Positions 16,736 through 25,350 of a stretch of DNA of 64,000 bases are shown here, one piece after another. How positions within the stretch are numbered: the stretch's first letter is position 1; every line of letters starts with the position of its first letter. Origin of the DNA: Nocardia sp. NRRL S-836 (GTDB lineage Bacteria; Actinomycetota; Actinomycetes; Mycobacteriales; Pseudonocardiaceae); the NCBI RefSeq assembly GCF_001279525.1, contig NZ_LGDY01000108.1:1-64000 (forward strand). Reading direction: 5' to 3'. The translations under genes and the position numbers were made by a program. Below the pieces are notes generated by a model. It ran no database searches. It saw only the letters and a list, made by a program, of their open reading frames with translations, and was not told the DNA's origin.

Positions 16736-17501
16736 CGCCACGATCGGGTGACATGATTGCAAAAATCGAGGTCGAGAAGGCGCTTGGCGGCTCAGATCGA
16801 CGACGTCGACTTGACGGGGACGCGTGGCTGTCGCGAGTACTGATCCGAGCGCGGGTGAGGAGATAGTCACGGCTGCTTGAGTCGATGGTCTCTTTGTGAG
16901 TGAGGTGCGCTGGTCGGCCGGAAGACGGATCTGCCGCACCATTAGGTGACAACGGAGGGCACGGAGCTCCGGTGACGTGGGGTCTCGACGAGCTTGCCGG
17001 GCTGCTGCTCGGAGACACCGGCAGTAAGCACCGGAAGCGGACTCGCCGCGGATTCGAGGCGCTTGCGGCCAAGGCCATCACCGCTGAGGGTGGGCGCTTC
17101 CCGATCAGCTGAACGCGCAGGTCCGCTGTGGCGGACGGCGCGGTCGGGACCTGTCGGAAATATCTCCCGTGCTGCGTCGGGAGCTTGTCCACCGAGTCGG
17201 CCACGCGGTGGTTCGCGCTGCGCCACCACGACCGGTCCGCGACGGCGAAGGAGGCGGGTGCCTACTACGACCGCTAAGGCGCTCGCGGCATGCCACACAA
17301 CGCCGCCCTGCGACATCTAGCCAACCGGCTCATCGGCGTCCTCCACGGCTGCCTCGCCAGCCGCACGACCTACGACGAGACCACCTCCTGGGCGCACCAC
17401 TTCGCTGCAGGGTGACCCCCCTTAATCCCAGGGATGTCCTCGGGCTTGCAAACCATGATCCACAGCGTAGTAATGGAGAATGAGGATGCACACGCCGAAT
17501 G
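16736..17501. other. Decayed region between orphan gene and tRNA-Lys
   Basis: No intact gene. A 45-residue plus-strand frame ending at 17112 (from a GTG at 16975, LDELAGLLLGDTGSKHRKR) may be a gene fragment. The IS110 scar at 17190-17438 occupies most of the rest. The right attachment repeat follows. Confidence 0.5.
17190..17438 (+). pseudogene. IS110-family transposase remnant (copy 2)
   Basis: The plus strand reads WFALRHHDRSATAKEAGAYYDR, then an in-frame TAA replacing a Gln/Arg-type codon, then GARGMPHNAALRHLANRL and GVLHGCLASRTTYDET before the terminal stop near 17415. This is the C-terminus of an IS110-type transposase, better preserved than copy 1 but inactivated. It ends in the same CTTAATCCCAGGGATGTC sequence as copy 1. 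Confidence 0.7.
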
Positions 17502-17540
17502 CAGAGAAGCAGGTCACAAAATCTGTGACCTGCTTCTCTG
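17502..17540 (-). terminator. Terminator hairpin downstream of tRNA-Lys
   Basis: Perfect 17-bp inverted repeat around a 5-nt loop, 4 bp past the tRNA 3' end. It is the original of the copy carried at 8301-8339. Confidence 0.75.
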
Positions 17541-17587
17541 GAGTACGCCGCCAGGGACTCGAACCCCGGACCCGCTGATTAAGAGTC
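17502..17587. repeat. Right attachment repeat (attR, overlaps tRNA-Lys)
   Basis: 86 bp, three mismatches to 8301-8386. It comprises the terminator hairpin (17502-17540) and the 3' half of the intact tRNA-Lys. The tRNA gene is complete on this side, so the island supplies or preserves its 3' end. Confidence 0.85.
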
Positions 17588-17617
17588 AGCTGCTCTAACC
17601 AACTGAGCTAGCGGCGC
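17544..17617 (-). tRNA. tRNA-Lys(CTT)
   Basis: Folds as a standard cloverleaf on the minus strand: acceptor GCGCCGC/GCGGCGT, D-arm GCTC...GAGC, anticodon stem GCTGA/TCAGC with loop CTCTTAA (anticodon CTT), T-arm with TTCGAGT and discriminator A. CCA is not encoded. Its 3' half is the attachment core of the island to its left. Confidence 0.95.
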
Positions 17618-17654
17618 TTGTTTGTGCCAACTGAGCTAGCGGCGCTTGTTTGTG
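17599..17654. repeat. 28-bp tandem duplication of tRNA-Lys 5' end
   Basis: 17599-17626 and 17627-17654 are identical. Each includes the first 19 nt of tRNA-Lys plus 9 nt upstream. Only the left copy is joined to a full tRNA. Confidence 0.85.
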
Positions 17655-17877
17655 TGCCGGAGGTCGTGCTCGTTCCGACGTCCAGAACGTTAGCACACGG
17701 CCGTCGCGCGCTCCCAATCGGCTGGTCAAGGGTGGTTTCGGGGTGCATCGGGCACGTAACGATCCGGCCACTTGGGCAACTTCGGCGCGACGGATGGCGT
17801 CACCTGATCGGGGGACGCCGATGCGACTTCGTGCAGGCAGTCTCGGGAGTGGCGACAAGTAGATCGGATGTACGTCG

Positions 17878-19065
17878 ATGGGGATGTGGGGCAGGCGCGG
17901 CGGTCGCGGGGTTGTCGCAGCGGGGCTCGCTGTGATGCTGGTCGCGGGGTGTTCCGGGGGCGACTCGGGGGGTTCGGGTGCCGCCGGGGGGTCGTCGAGT
18001 GCTCCTCCTCCGCCCAAGCCGGTCACGCTGACGCTGGCGTTGAACGACGGTGCGGCGGACGTGTCGCCTGGTCTGCCGGTCATCGCCACGGCTGCGGACG
18101 GGAAGCTCACCGAGGTGACGCTGACGAACCCCGACGGCAAGGTGGTCGAGGGCAAGCTCAACCCCGAGGGCACGCAGTGGAACAACACCGAGCCGCTCGG
18201 GTACTCGAAGACCTACAAGCTCAGCGCCACGGCGGTGGGGGCGGATGGCAAGCCGCAGACCAAGACTTCGTCGTTCACCACGGTCAAGCCGCGCACGCTG
18301 ACGTACGTGTCGACCAACCCCGTGGACGGCAGCACGATCGGGGTCGGGCAGCCGCTGGCGTTCTACTTCGACGAGCCGGTCGCCGACAAGGTCGCGGCGG
18401 AGCAGATGCTGGAGGTCACCACCGAGCCCAAGGTGGAAGGCGCTTTCTACTGGTTCAACAAGAAGGAAGTGCACTGGCGGCCGCGGGAGTTCTGGGCGGC
18501 CGGCACGAAGATCACCATGCACGTCAGGGTGTACGGCAAGCACGTCGGTGACGGCATCTACGGCCAGGAAGACCGCGTGATCAACACCACCGTCGGCGAC
18601 GCGGTGATCCACGAGGCCGACGGGCAGACGCACCAGGTCGTGACGAAGGTCAACGGGCAGGTCGTGCGCACCATGCCGACGTCGATGGGCAACGCCGCGA
18701 ACACCACCCCCACCGGCACGTACGTGCTGATGGAGAAGCACGACCACATGATCATGGACTCGACCACGTACGGCCTCGCGCTGGAGAACGGCGGCTACAA
18801 GACGCCGGTCGACTGGGCGTACCGGATGTCCAACAGCGGCATCTTCTTCCACAGCGCCCCGTGGTCCATCGGTGACCAGGGCCGCCGCAACGTGAGCCAC
18901 GGCTGCCTCAACCTCTCGCCGGAGAACGCCAAGTGGGTGTTCGACAACAGCAAGCAGGGTGACGTCGTGATCGTCCGCAACTCCGGCGGGCCAGTCCTGG
19001 AGTCGTGGGACGGCTTCGGTGACTGGCAGGTGCCGTGGGAGACGTGGGTGAAGGGCAACCGCTGA
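17878..19065 (+). CDS. L,D-transpeptidase lipoprotein (YkuD, Ig-like domain)
   Basis: A 395-residue exported cell-wall enzyme. The signal peptide ends in the lipobox LVAGC with Cys25. A Gly/Ser-rich linker, an Ig-like domain (about 45-240) and the YkuD domain follow. The catalytic signature is HSAPW...NVSHGCLNL with Cys343. L,D-transpeptidases make 3-3 crosslinks in peptidoglycan, and the mycobacterial LdtMt2 type has the same Ig-YkuD layout. Start at ATG 17878; a second ATG two codons on is equally possible. It stands alone and is followed by a strong terminator. Confidence 0.93.
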   Translation: MGMWGRRGGRGVVAAGLAVMLVAGCSGGDSGGSGAAGGSSSAPPPPKPVTLTLALNDGAADVSPGLPVIATAADGKLTEVTLTNPDGKVVEGKLNPEGTQWNNTEPLGYSKTYKLSATAVGADGKPQTKTSSFTTVKPRTLTYVSTNPVDGSTIGVGQPLAFYFDEPVADKVAAEQMLEVTTEPKVEGAFYWFNKKEVHWRPREFWAAGTKITMHVRVYGKHVGDGIYGQEDRVINTTVGDAVIHEADGQTHQVVTKVNGQVVRTMPTSMGNAANTTPTGTYVLMEKHDHMIMDSTTYGLALENGGYKTPVDWAYRMSNSGIFFHSAPWSIGDQGRRNVSHGCLNLSPENAKWVFDNSKQGDVVIVRNSGGPVLESWDGFGDWQVPWETWVKGNR

Positions 19066-19080
19066 CCTGAAGAACGAGAA

Positions 19081-19106
19081 GGGGCCGCGCACCGCGGCCC
19101 CTTTTT
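19081..19106 (+). terminator. Intrinsic terminator of L,D-transpeptidase gene
   Basis: GGGGCCGCG-CAC-CGCGGCCCC followed by five T: a textbook intrinsic terminator 15 bp past the stop codon. It also separates this gene from the convergent ABC-F gene. Confidence 0.9.
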
Positions 19107-19129
19107 CATTGCACGTCCACTGTGGACGG

Positions 19130-20755
19130 TCAGGAGACCGTCACCTGGCCGGCGTCGACGCTCAGGCGGCGGTTCACCTGCACCGCCTCCAGCATCCGCC
19201 GGTCGTGCGTCACGAGCAGCAACGTGCCGGTGTAGCTCTCCAGCGCCTGCTCCAGCTGCTCGATCGCCGCCAGGTCGAGGTGGTTCGTCGGCTCGTCGAG
19301 CACCAGCAGGTTCACGCCACGGCCCTGCAGCAACGCCAGTGCCGCCCGCGTGCGCTCGCCGGGTGACAGCGACGCGGCCGGGCGCATCACGTGGGCCGCC
19401 TTCAGGCCGAACTTCGCCAGCAACGTCCGCACGTCGGCGGGGGTCAGGTCCGGCACGGCCTCCTGGAACGCGTCCACGAGCGGCAGGTCGCCGAGGAACA
19501 GGCCGCGGGCCTGGTCGACCTCGCCGACCACGACGCCGGAGCCGAGGGTCGCGTAGCCGGAGGCCGGTTCGACGCGGCCGAGCAGTGCGGCCAGCAACGT
19601 CGACTTGCCGGCGCCGTTCGCGCCGGTGATCGCGACCCGGTCCGCCCAGTCGATCTGCAGGTCCACCGGGCCCAGCCGGAAGTCGCCGCGCTGCACCACG
19701 GCGCCGCGCAGGGAGGCGACGACGGCGCCGGAACGTGGTGCGGCGGCGATCTCCATCCGCAGCTCCCACTCCTTGCGCGGCTCGTCGACGACGTCCAGGC
19801 GTTCGATCATCCGGTCGGTCTGCCGGGCCTTGGAGGCCTGCTTCTCGGTGGCGTCGGCGCGGAACTTGCGGGCGTTCTTGTCGTTGTCGCCCGCTTTGCG
19901 CCGGGCGTTCTTCACGCCCTTCTCCATCCACGCGCGCTGCATCCGGCCGCGGGCCTCCAGCGACGCCTTGGTGTCGGCGTACTCGTCGTAGTCGTCACGG
20001 GCGTGCTGCCGGGCCCGTGCGCGTTCTTCGAGGTACGACTCGTAGCCGCCGCCGTAGAGGCGCACGGCGTTCTGGTGCAGGTCGAGCTCCAGCACGCTGG
20101 TCACGGTGCGGGCCAGGAACTCGCGGTCGTGCGAGACCAGGACCGTGGCCGCGCGCAGGCCCGTGACGAACTTCTCCAGCCGTTCCAGGCCGTCGAGGTC
20201 CAGGTCGTTGGTCGGTTCGTCGAGCAGGAACACGTCGTAGCGGCTGAGCAGCAACGACGCCATGCCCGCCCGTGCCGCCTGGCCGCCGGACAGCGACGTC
20301 ATCAACGCGTCCAGGCCCACGGTCAGGCCGATGTCGGCGAGGACCTCCAGCGACCGTTCCTCCAGGTCGGCGCCGCCCAGCGCGAGCCACCGGTCCAGCG
20401 CGTCGGAGTAGCCCTCGTCGTTGCCCTCGGTCAACGCCTCGGTCGCGGCGTCCAGCGTGGCCTGGGCGGCGGCGACGCCGGTGCGGCGGGCCAGGAAGTC
20501 GCGCACGGTCTCGCCCTCGCGGCGGTCCGGCTCCTGCGGCAGGTGCCCGATGTTCGCGGACGGCGGGTTGAGCGACACCTTGCCCTGCTCGGCGGGAATG
20601 AGGCCGGCCAGCGTCTTGAGCAACGTCGACTTGCCGGCGCCGTTCACGCCCACGAGTCCGATCACGTCGCCGGGTGCGACCACCAGGTCGAGGCCGGAGA
20701 ACAGGACGCGATCACCGTGGCCTGCGGCGAGGTCCTTCGCGACGAGCGTGGTCAT
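19130..20755 (-). CDS. ABC-F family ATPase
   Basis: A 541-residue protein with two ABC domains on one chain and no membrane segments, the ABC-F layout. Walker A motifs are GVNGAGKST near residue 36 and GANGAGKST in the second half. Signatures LSGGQAARAG and LSPGERTRAA and Walker B motifs DVFLLDEPTND and LVLDEPTNHLDL are intact. The basic helical interdomain linker (RKAGDNDKNARKF) is the ribosome-contacting element. ABC-F proteins act on stalled ribosomes or protect against antibiotics; which role applies cannot be told here. It lies downstream of tRNA-His with a terminator between. Confidence 0.93.
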   Translation of the reverse strand: MTTLVAKDLAAGHGDRVLFSGLDLVVAPGDVIGLVGVNGAGKSTLLKTLAGLIPAEQGKVSLNPPSANIGHLPQEPDRREGETVRDFLARRTGVAAAQATLDAATEALTEGNDEGYSDALDRWLALGGADLEERSLEVLADIGLTVGLDALMTSLSGGQAARAGMASLLLSRYDVFLLDEPTNDLDLDGLERLEKFVTGLRAATVLVSHDREFLARTVTSVLELDLHQNAVRLYGGGYESYLEERARARQHARDDYDEYADTKASLEARGRMQRAWMEKGVKNARRKAGDNDKNARKFRADATEKQASKARQTDRMIERLDVVDEPRKEWELRMEIAAAPRSGAVVASLRGAVVQRGDFRLGPVDLQIDWADRVAITGANGAGKSTLLAALLGRVEPASGYATLGSGVVVGEVDQARGLFLGDLPLVDAFQEAVPDLTPADVRTLLAKFGLKAAHVMRPAASLSPGERTRAALALLQGRGVNLLVLDEPTNHLDLAAIEQLEQALESYTGTLLLVTHDRRMLEAVQVNRRLSVDAGQVTVS

Positions 20756-20777
20756 GAACTTCTCCCGGAACGTGAAG

Positions 20778-20805
20778 AAAGGCCCCCGCGAGTGCGGAGG
20801 CCTTT
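20778..20805 (-). terminator. Terminator downstream of tRNA-His
   Basis: AAAGGCC and GGCCTTT with an inner CCGC/GCGG pair form a stem ending in TTTCTTC on the minus strand, between the tRNA-His 3' end and the ABC-F start. Confidence 0.7.
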
Positions 20806-20813
20806 CGACAAAG

Positions 20814-20887
20814 GGTGAGTGACGGGACTTGAACCCGCGACACCTGGGATCACAACCCAGTGCTCTACCGGCTGAGCTACACCCACC
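20814..20887 (-). tRNA. tRNA-His(GTG)
   Basis: Cloverleaf on the minus strand with anticodon loop TTGTGAT (GTG), acceptor GTGGGTG/CACTCAC and the extra G-1 (20887) facing discriminator C, diagnostic for tRNA-His. CCA is not encoded. Confidence 0.95.
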
Positions 20888-20953
20888 ATCGCCGGTCGTT
20901 GACCGGCGAGGAGAAGCATAGCAACGGCATCCACTGAGAAAGAAATCAGGGGG

Positions 20954-21559
20954 TCAGTCGGTCTTTTTCAGCAGCTCAGCGGCCACGGCCTGGGCCTGTT
21001 CGCTCGTCGGACCGGGCTGCGGAACGAACGCCGTGCGCCGGTAGTATGCGAGCTCCCGGATCGACTCGACGATGTCGGCGAGCGCCCGGTGCGCGAGGCC
21101 CTTGCCGGGCTGCGCGTAGTAGATGCGCGGGTACCAGCGCCGGCACAGCTCCTTGATCGACGACACGTCGACCATGCGGTAGTGCAGGTGCGCGTCCAAC
21201 GCCGGCATGTCGCGGGCGATGAAGCCGCGGTCGGTGGCGATGGAGTTGCCGGCCAGGGGAGCGGTGCGCGGGTCGGGCACCCACTCCTTGATGTAGGCGA
21301 GCACGGCCGCCTCGGCCTCCTCCAGCGACACCGCGGAGGCGCGCACCTCCTCGGTCAGGCCCGATTTGGCGTGCATCTCCATGACGACTTCCGGCATCGA
21401 GGCGAGCACCTCGTCATCGGCGTGGATCACAACGTCCACGCCGTCGCCGAGCACGTTCAGCTCGGCGTCCGTGACCAGTGCCGCGATCTCGATCAGAGCG
21501 TCCTTGCCCAGGTCGAGTCCGGTCATCTCGCAGTCGATCCACACCAGACGATCCATCAC
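20954..21559 (-). CDS. orn: Oligoribonuclease
   Basis: A 201-residue DEDDh 3'-5' exonuclease. ExoI is [10 protein letters not shown] near residue 7, Exo[13 protein letters not shown] in the middle and Exo[14 protein letters not shown] near the end. Orn degrades the last 2-5 nt RNA fragments, including pGpG from c-di-GMP turnover, and is essential or nearly so in many bacteria. Length matches the family. The first two Met codons are adjacent, and either could start. It is divergent from the HerA-like ATPase gene. Confidence 0.95.
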   Translation of the reverse strand: MMDRLVWIDCEMTGLDLGKDALIEIAALVTDAELNVLGDGVDVVIHADDEVLASMPEVVMEMHAKSGLTEEVRASAVSLEEAEAAVLAYIKEWVPDPRTAPLAGNSIATDRGFIARDMPALDAHLHYRMVDVSSIKELCRRWYPRIYYAQPGKGLAHRALADIVESIRELAYYRRTAFVPQPGPTSEQAQAVAAELLKKTD

Positions 21560-21631
21560 GCCCCGAACATTACTGCGCGGAGCGTCAACTTCGAGTGGCG
21601 GCGTGCAGCAACCTGGTTACGCTCCTCGTGC

Positions 21632-23146
21632 ATGACGGCTCAGTCGGAGATCGCTGCTGGATACGCTTCCGCGGGCGCGGCCGTCGAACTGGGCGCCGTG
21701 CTGGTGGACGGTCAGGTGGAGCCGGCCGCGCACGTCCGCATCCCGCTGGCCATGGTGAACCGGCACGGACTTGTCGCGGGCGCAACGGGAACCGGCAAGA
21801 CGAAGACCCTCCAGCTGCTCGCCGAACAGCTCTCGGACAACGGTGTGCCGGTGCTGATGGCGGACGTGAAGGGCGACCTGTCCGGTCTGGCGCGGCAGGG
21901 CACCGCGAACGACCGGACGGCGGCGCGGGCGGCCGACACCGGCGACGACTGGCAGCCGCGGTCGTACCCGGTCCAGTTCCTCTCGATCGGCACCGGCGGC
22001 GTCGGCGTGCCGCTGCGGGCCACGGTCACGAGCTTCGGGCCGATCCTGCTGTCGAAGGTCCTCGGTCTGAACGACACCCAGGAGTCGACGCTCGGCCTGA
22101 TCTTCCACTGGGCGGACTCGAGGGGCCTGCCGCTGCTCGACACGAAGGACCTGCGCAGCGTCATCCAGCACCTCACCGGCGACGAGGGCAAGGCGGACCT
22201 CAAGGGCATCGGCGGTGTCTCCGGTGCCACGGCCGGCGTGATCCTGCGGGCGCTGGTCAACCTGGAGGCGCAGGGCGGTGACCGGTTCTTCGGCGAACCC
22301 GAGCTCGACCCGGCCGACCTGATGCGGCAACGCGACGGCAAGGGCGTCGTCAGCCTGCTCGAACTGGCCGAGCTGCAGGGCAGCCCGGCGTTGTTCTCCA
22401 CGTTCCTGATGTGGCTGCTGGCCGAGCTGTTCGAGACGCTGCCGGAGGAGGGTGACGTCGAGAAGCCCAAGCTCGTCTTCTTCTTCGACGAGGCGCATCT
22501 GCTGTTCGCGGACGCGTCGAAGGCGTTCCTCGACCAGATCACGCGGACCGTGAAGCTCATCCGGTCCAAGGGGATCGGCGTGTTCTTCTGCACGCAGCTG
22601 CCGACCGACGTCCCCAACGAGGTGCTGTCGCAGCTGGGTGCGCGCGTCCAGCACGCACTGCGCGCCTTCACGCCGGACGACCAGAAGGCGTTGGCGCGCA
22701 CGGTGAAGACGTACCCGACCACGCCGCACTACGACCTGGAGAAGGCACTCACGTCGCTCGGCATCGGCGAGGCGGTCGTCACGGTGCTAAGCGAGAAGGG
22801 CGCGCCGACCCCGGTCGCGTGGACCCGGCTGCGCGCACCGCGGTCGTTGATGGACACCATCGGCACCGACGCGATCAGGCAGGCCGCCGCTCAGAGCGAG
22901 CTGCACGGCAGGTACGCCGAGACCGTCGACCGCGAGTCCGCCTACGAGCGGCTGATGCGGAAGGTGGCGCCACCGCCGGAGGAACAGCGGCAAGCCCCGG
23001 AACCCCCGCGTGAGCGGGAGGAACCGGGGCTCGTCGAGAAGGTCCTCGGCAACAGCGCCGTGAAGTCCTTCCTGCGGTCAGCGGGCAGCGCCCTGGCGCG
23101 CGAGATCACGCGCGGCGTCTTCGGGACCTCGCGCAAGCGACGCTGA
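21632..23146 (+). CDS. HerA-like ATPase, DUF853 family
   Basis: A 504-residue P-loop ATPase of the HerA/FtsK superfamily. Walker A GATGTGKTKT starts at residue 50, Walker B is LVFFFDEAHLLF in the middle, and GVFFCTQLPTDVP gives sensor/arginine-finger context. E. coli YjgR is the best known relative; its role is not established. It starts at ATG 21632, soon after a divergent promoter shared with orn. Its last 69 bp overlap the 3' end of the convergent MFS gene. Confidence 0.88.
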   Translation: MTAQSEIAAGYASAGAAVELGAVLVDGQVEPAAHVRIPLAMVNRHGLVAGATGTGKTKTLQLLAEQLSDNGVPVLMADVKGDLSGLARQGTANDRTAARAADTGDDWQPRSYPVQFLSIGTGGVGVPLRATVTSFGPILLSKVLGLNDTQESTLGLIFHWADSRGLPLLDTKDLRSVIQHLTGDEGKADLKGIGGVSGATAGVILRALVNLEAQGGDRFFGEPELDPADLMRQRDGKGVVSLLELAELQGSPALFSTFLMWLLAELFETLPEEGDVEKPKLVFFFDEAHLLFADASKAFLDQITRTVKLIRSKGIGVFFCTQLPTDVPNEVLSQLGARVQHALRAFTPDDQKALARTVKTYPTTPHYDLEKALTSLGIGEAVVTVLSEKGAPTPVAWTRLRAPRSLMDTIGTDAIRQAAAQSELHGRYAETVDRESAYERLMRKVAPPPEEQRQAPEPPREREEPGLVEKVLGNSAVKSFLRSAGSALAREITRGVFGTSRKRR

Positions 23147-24343
23147 CAGCACCGCGGCGCCGAGGCAGAGCGCGCCCGCGACGTACCAGGCCAGGTCGTA
23201 GCTGCCCAGGTGGTCGCGGGTGAGCCCGGCGGCCGACGCCGCGAGCGCCGCGCCGACCTGGTGCGAGGCGAACACCCAGCCGAACACGACCGGGCCGGAC
23301 ACGCCGAAGTACTGGCGGCACAACGCCACCGTGGGTGGCACGGTCGCGACCCAGTCCAGGCCGTAGAAGATGATGAACACCAGCATCGACGGGTGCGCCG
23401 CCGCGCCGAACAGCTGGGGCAGCAGCATCAGCGAGAGGCCGCGCAGCGCGTAGTACGCCGCCAGCAGCATCCGCGAGTCGACCTTGTCGGTCAGCCAGCC
23501 GGACACGATCGTGCCCACGACGTCGAAGATCCCGACCAGTGCCAGCAGCCCGGCGGCGGTCGTCGTGGGCATGCCGTGGTCGTGCGCGGCGGGGATGAAG
23601 TGCGTGCCCACGAGTCCGTTCGTGGACGCGCCGCAGATCGCGAAACCACCGGCCAGCAACCAGAACGGCCGCGTCCTGGCGGCCGAGACGAGCCCGCCGA
23701 TCGCACGCCGGGCCGCGCCACCGCCGGGTGGCGGGGGAGTGTCCTCGGTCGCGCCCAGCGGCAGCAGCCCCACGTCACGCGGGTACTCGCGCAGGAAGAA
23801 CGCCGCGAGCGGCACCACGGCCAGTGCCGCGACGCAGATCACCAGCGACGCGGGCCGCCAGCCGTAGCTCTCGGACAGCCATGCCACCGTCGGCAGGAAC
23901 ACCAGCTGCCCGGCCGCGCCACCGGCCGTCAGCACGCCCGTGACGAGCCCGCGGTGCCGCACGAACCAGCGCCCGGTGATCGTCGCGACGAACGCCAGCG
24001 CCATCGACCCCGTGCCGAGCCCGACCACGACGCCCCACAGCAGCACGAGCTGCCACGACGCGGTCATGAACACGGTCAGCCCGCTGCCGATCGAGACCAT
24101 GGTCAGCGCGCAGGTCACCACGACCCGCACGCCGAACCGGTCCATCAGCGCGGCCGCGAACGGCGCGGTCAGCCCGTACAGCAGCAGGTTGACCGAGATG
24201 GCGAGCGAGATCGTGCCGGTGGACCAGCCGAACTCCGCCTGAAGCGGCGCGATCAACGCACCGGGAGCCGCGCGGAACGACGCGGCGCCGACCAACGCGA
24301 CAAACGACACACCTGCGACCACCCAGGCCCAATGCAATCTCAC
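23078..24343 (-). CDS. MFS transporter
   Basis: A 421-residue major facilitator protein with about 12 membrane segments. N-terminal WAWVVAGVSFVALVGAASF and ALMDRFGVRVVV (motif A) resemble the oxalate:formate/monocarboxylate antiporter branch (OFA). The substrate cannot be assigned. Start is a GTG at 24343. The C-terminal 23 codons overlap the convergent HerA-like gene. The GlxA-type regulator at 24415 is divergent with a 71-bp gap and may control it. Confidence 0.85.
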   Translation of the reverse strand: MRLHWAWVVAGVSFVALVGAASFRAAPGALIAPLQAEFGWSTGTISLAISVNLLLYGLTAPFAAALMDRFGVRVVVTCALTMVSIGSGLTVFMTASWQLVLLWGVVVGLGTGSMALAFVATITGRWFVRHRGLVTGVLTAGGAAGQLVFLPTVAWLSESYGWRPASLVICVAALAVVPLAAFFLREYPRDVGLLPLGATEDTPPPPGGGAARRAIGGLVSAARTRPFWLLAGGFAICGASTNGLVGTHFIPAAHDHGMPTTTAAGLLALVGIFDVVGTIVSGWLTDKVDSRMLLAAYYALRGLSLMLLPQLFGAAAHPSMLVFIIFYGLDWVATVPPTVALCRQYFGVSGPVVFGWVFASHQVGAALAASAAGLTRDHLGSYDLAWYVAGALCLGAAVLSASLARGPEDAARDLARQGAAR

Positions 24344-24414
24344 GGCGACAAGGTTCGGTGATCACCGACCCGGCGACCAGTGGCCCGATGGCCAACATGT
24401 GAAAGGATCGGGCC

Positions 24415-25350
24415 ATGCACCGGATCGCCGTCCTCGCGCTCGAACAGTCCGTCGCGTTCGACATCGGCAGCGCGACGCACATGTTCGCGCGGCTCGCCGA
24501 CCGGTACGAGGTCGTCGTGTGCTCGCCGGACCGCCGCCCGATCCCCACGACCGGTGGCTTCACCATCGCGCCCGAGCACGGCTTGGAGGTGCTCCAAGAC
24601 GCGGACACCGTGCTCGTGCCCGGCACGCACTACCGGCCCGCGCGCGAGGGCCGGCTGGAACCGGCCGTGCTGGAGGCGCTCACGACGACGAACGCGCGGC
24701 GGATCATGTCGATCTGCACCGGCGCGTTCGTGCTGGCCGCGGCCGGGCTGCTCGACGGCAGGCCCGCGACCACGCACTGGGGGACCACCGAGCAGTTCCG
24801 CGCGCTGTACCCGAAGGTGCGGCTCAACCCGGACGTGCTGTTCATCGACGACGGCGACGTCCTCACGTCGGCGGGGGTCGCCGCGGGCATCGACCTGTGC
24901 CTGCACGTCATCAGGTCCGACCACGGCAGCGAGGTGGCGAACTGGATCGCCCGCTACTGCGTCGTCCCCGCGTGGCGGCAGGGCGGCCAGTCGCAGTTCG
25001 TCGACCGCCCCGTGCCCAGCTACCCGGACACCTCCACGGCCCTCGCACGCGAGTGGGCCTTGGAACGGCTCCAAGAACCGCTGGACCTCGCCGCGATGGC
25101 CGCGCAGGTGCGGATGAGCGTGCGGACGTTCACCCGCCGGTTCCGCGCCGAGACCGGCATGTCGCCGGGCCAGTGGCTCACCCAGCAGCGCGTCGAGCGC
25201 GCCCGGCACCTGCTGGAGTCCACCGACCTGCCGGTCGACCAGGTGGCCGCGCACGCCGGGTTCGGCACCGGTGCGGCGCTGCGCCACCAGCTCGCGGCCT
25301 CGATCGGGGTGTCGCCGAGCGCCTACCGTCAGACGTTTCGCACGGCCTGA
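24415..25350 (+). CDS. GlxA-type AraC regulator with DJ-1/PfpI domain
   Basis: A 311-residue regulator. The N-terminal class I glutamine amidotransferase-like (DJ-1/PfpI) domain spans about 1-170 and has the nucleophile-elbow region MSICTGAFVLAAAGLLDG. The C-terminal AraC domain has two HTH (about 210-305), with RMSVRTFTRRFRAETG and AHAGFGTGAALRHQ. GlxA-type proteins sense small molecules through the amidase-like domain. It is divergent from the MFS transporter and overlaps the end of the convergent SARP gene by 22 bp. Confidence 0.92.
   Translation: MHRIAVLALEQSVAFDIGSATHMFARLADRYEVVVCSPDRRPIPTTGGFTIAPEHGLEVLQDADTVLVPGTHYRPAREGRLEPAVLEALTTTNARRIMSICTGAFVLAAAGLLDGRPATTHWGTTEQFRALYPKVRLNPDVLFIDDGDVLTSAGVAAGIDLCLHVIRSDHGSEVANWIARYCVVPAWRQGGQSQFVDRPVPSYPDTSTALAREWALERLQEPLDLAAMAAQVRMSVRTFTRRFRAETGMSPGQWLTQQRVERARHLLESTDLPVDQVAAHAGFGTGAALRHQLAASIGVSPSAYRQTFRTA

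Larger units (their letters stand above)
8301..17587. mobile_element. Genomic island integrated at tRNA-Lys(CTT), probably defective
   Basis: About 9.2 kb between 86-bp direct repeats, one of which is the 3' part of an intact tRNA-Lys(CTT). The content differs from the flanks: lower GC with many A/T-ending codons, orphan proteins, a broken DUF2637/Spd-like gene typical of actinomycete integrative elements, two IS110-type scars and an XRE-ImmA regulator typical of ICE control. No integrase, excisionase, FtsK/TraB translocase or replication initiator is recognisable, so the element is probably immobile unless helped in trans. Confidence 0.75.

Noticed and set aside
8301..17587. Intact integrative conjugative element
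   Set aside because: No integrase, excisionase, translocase or replication gene could be found on either strand.
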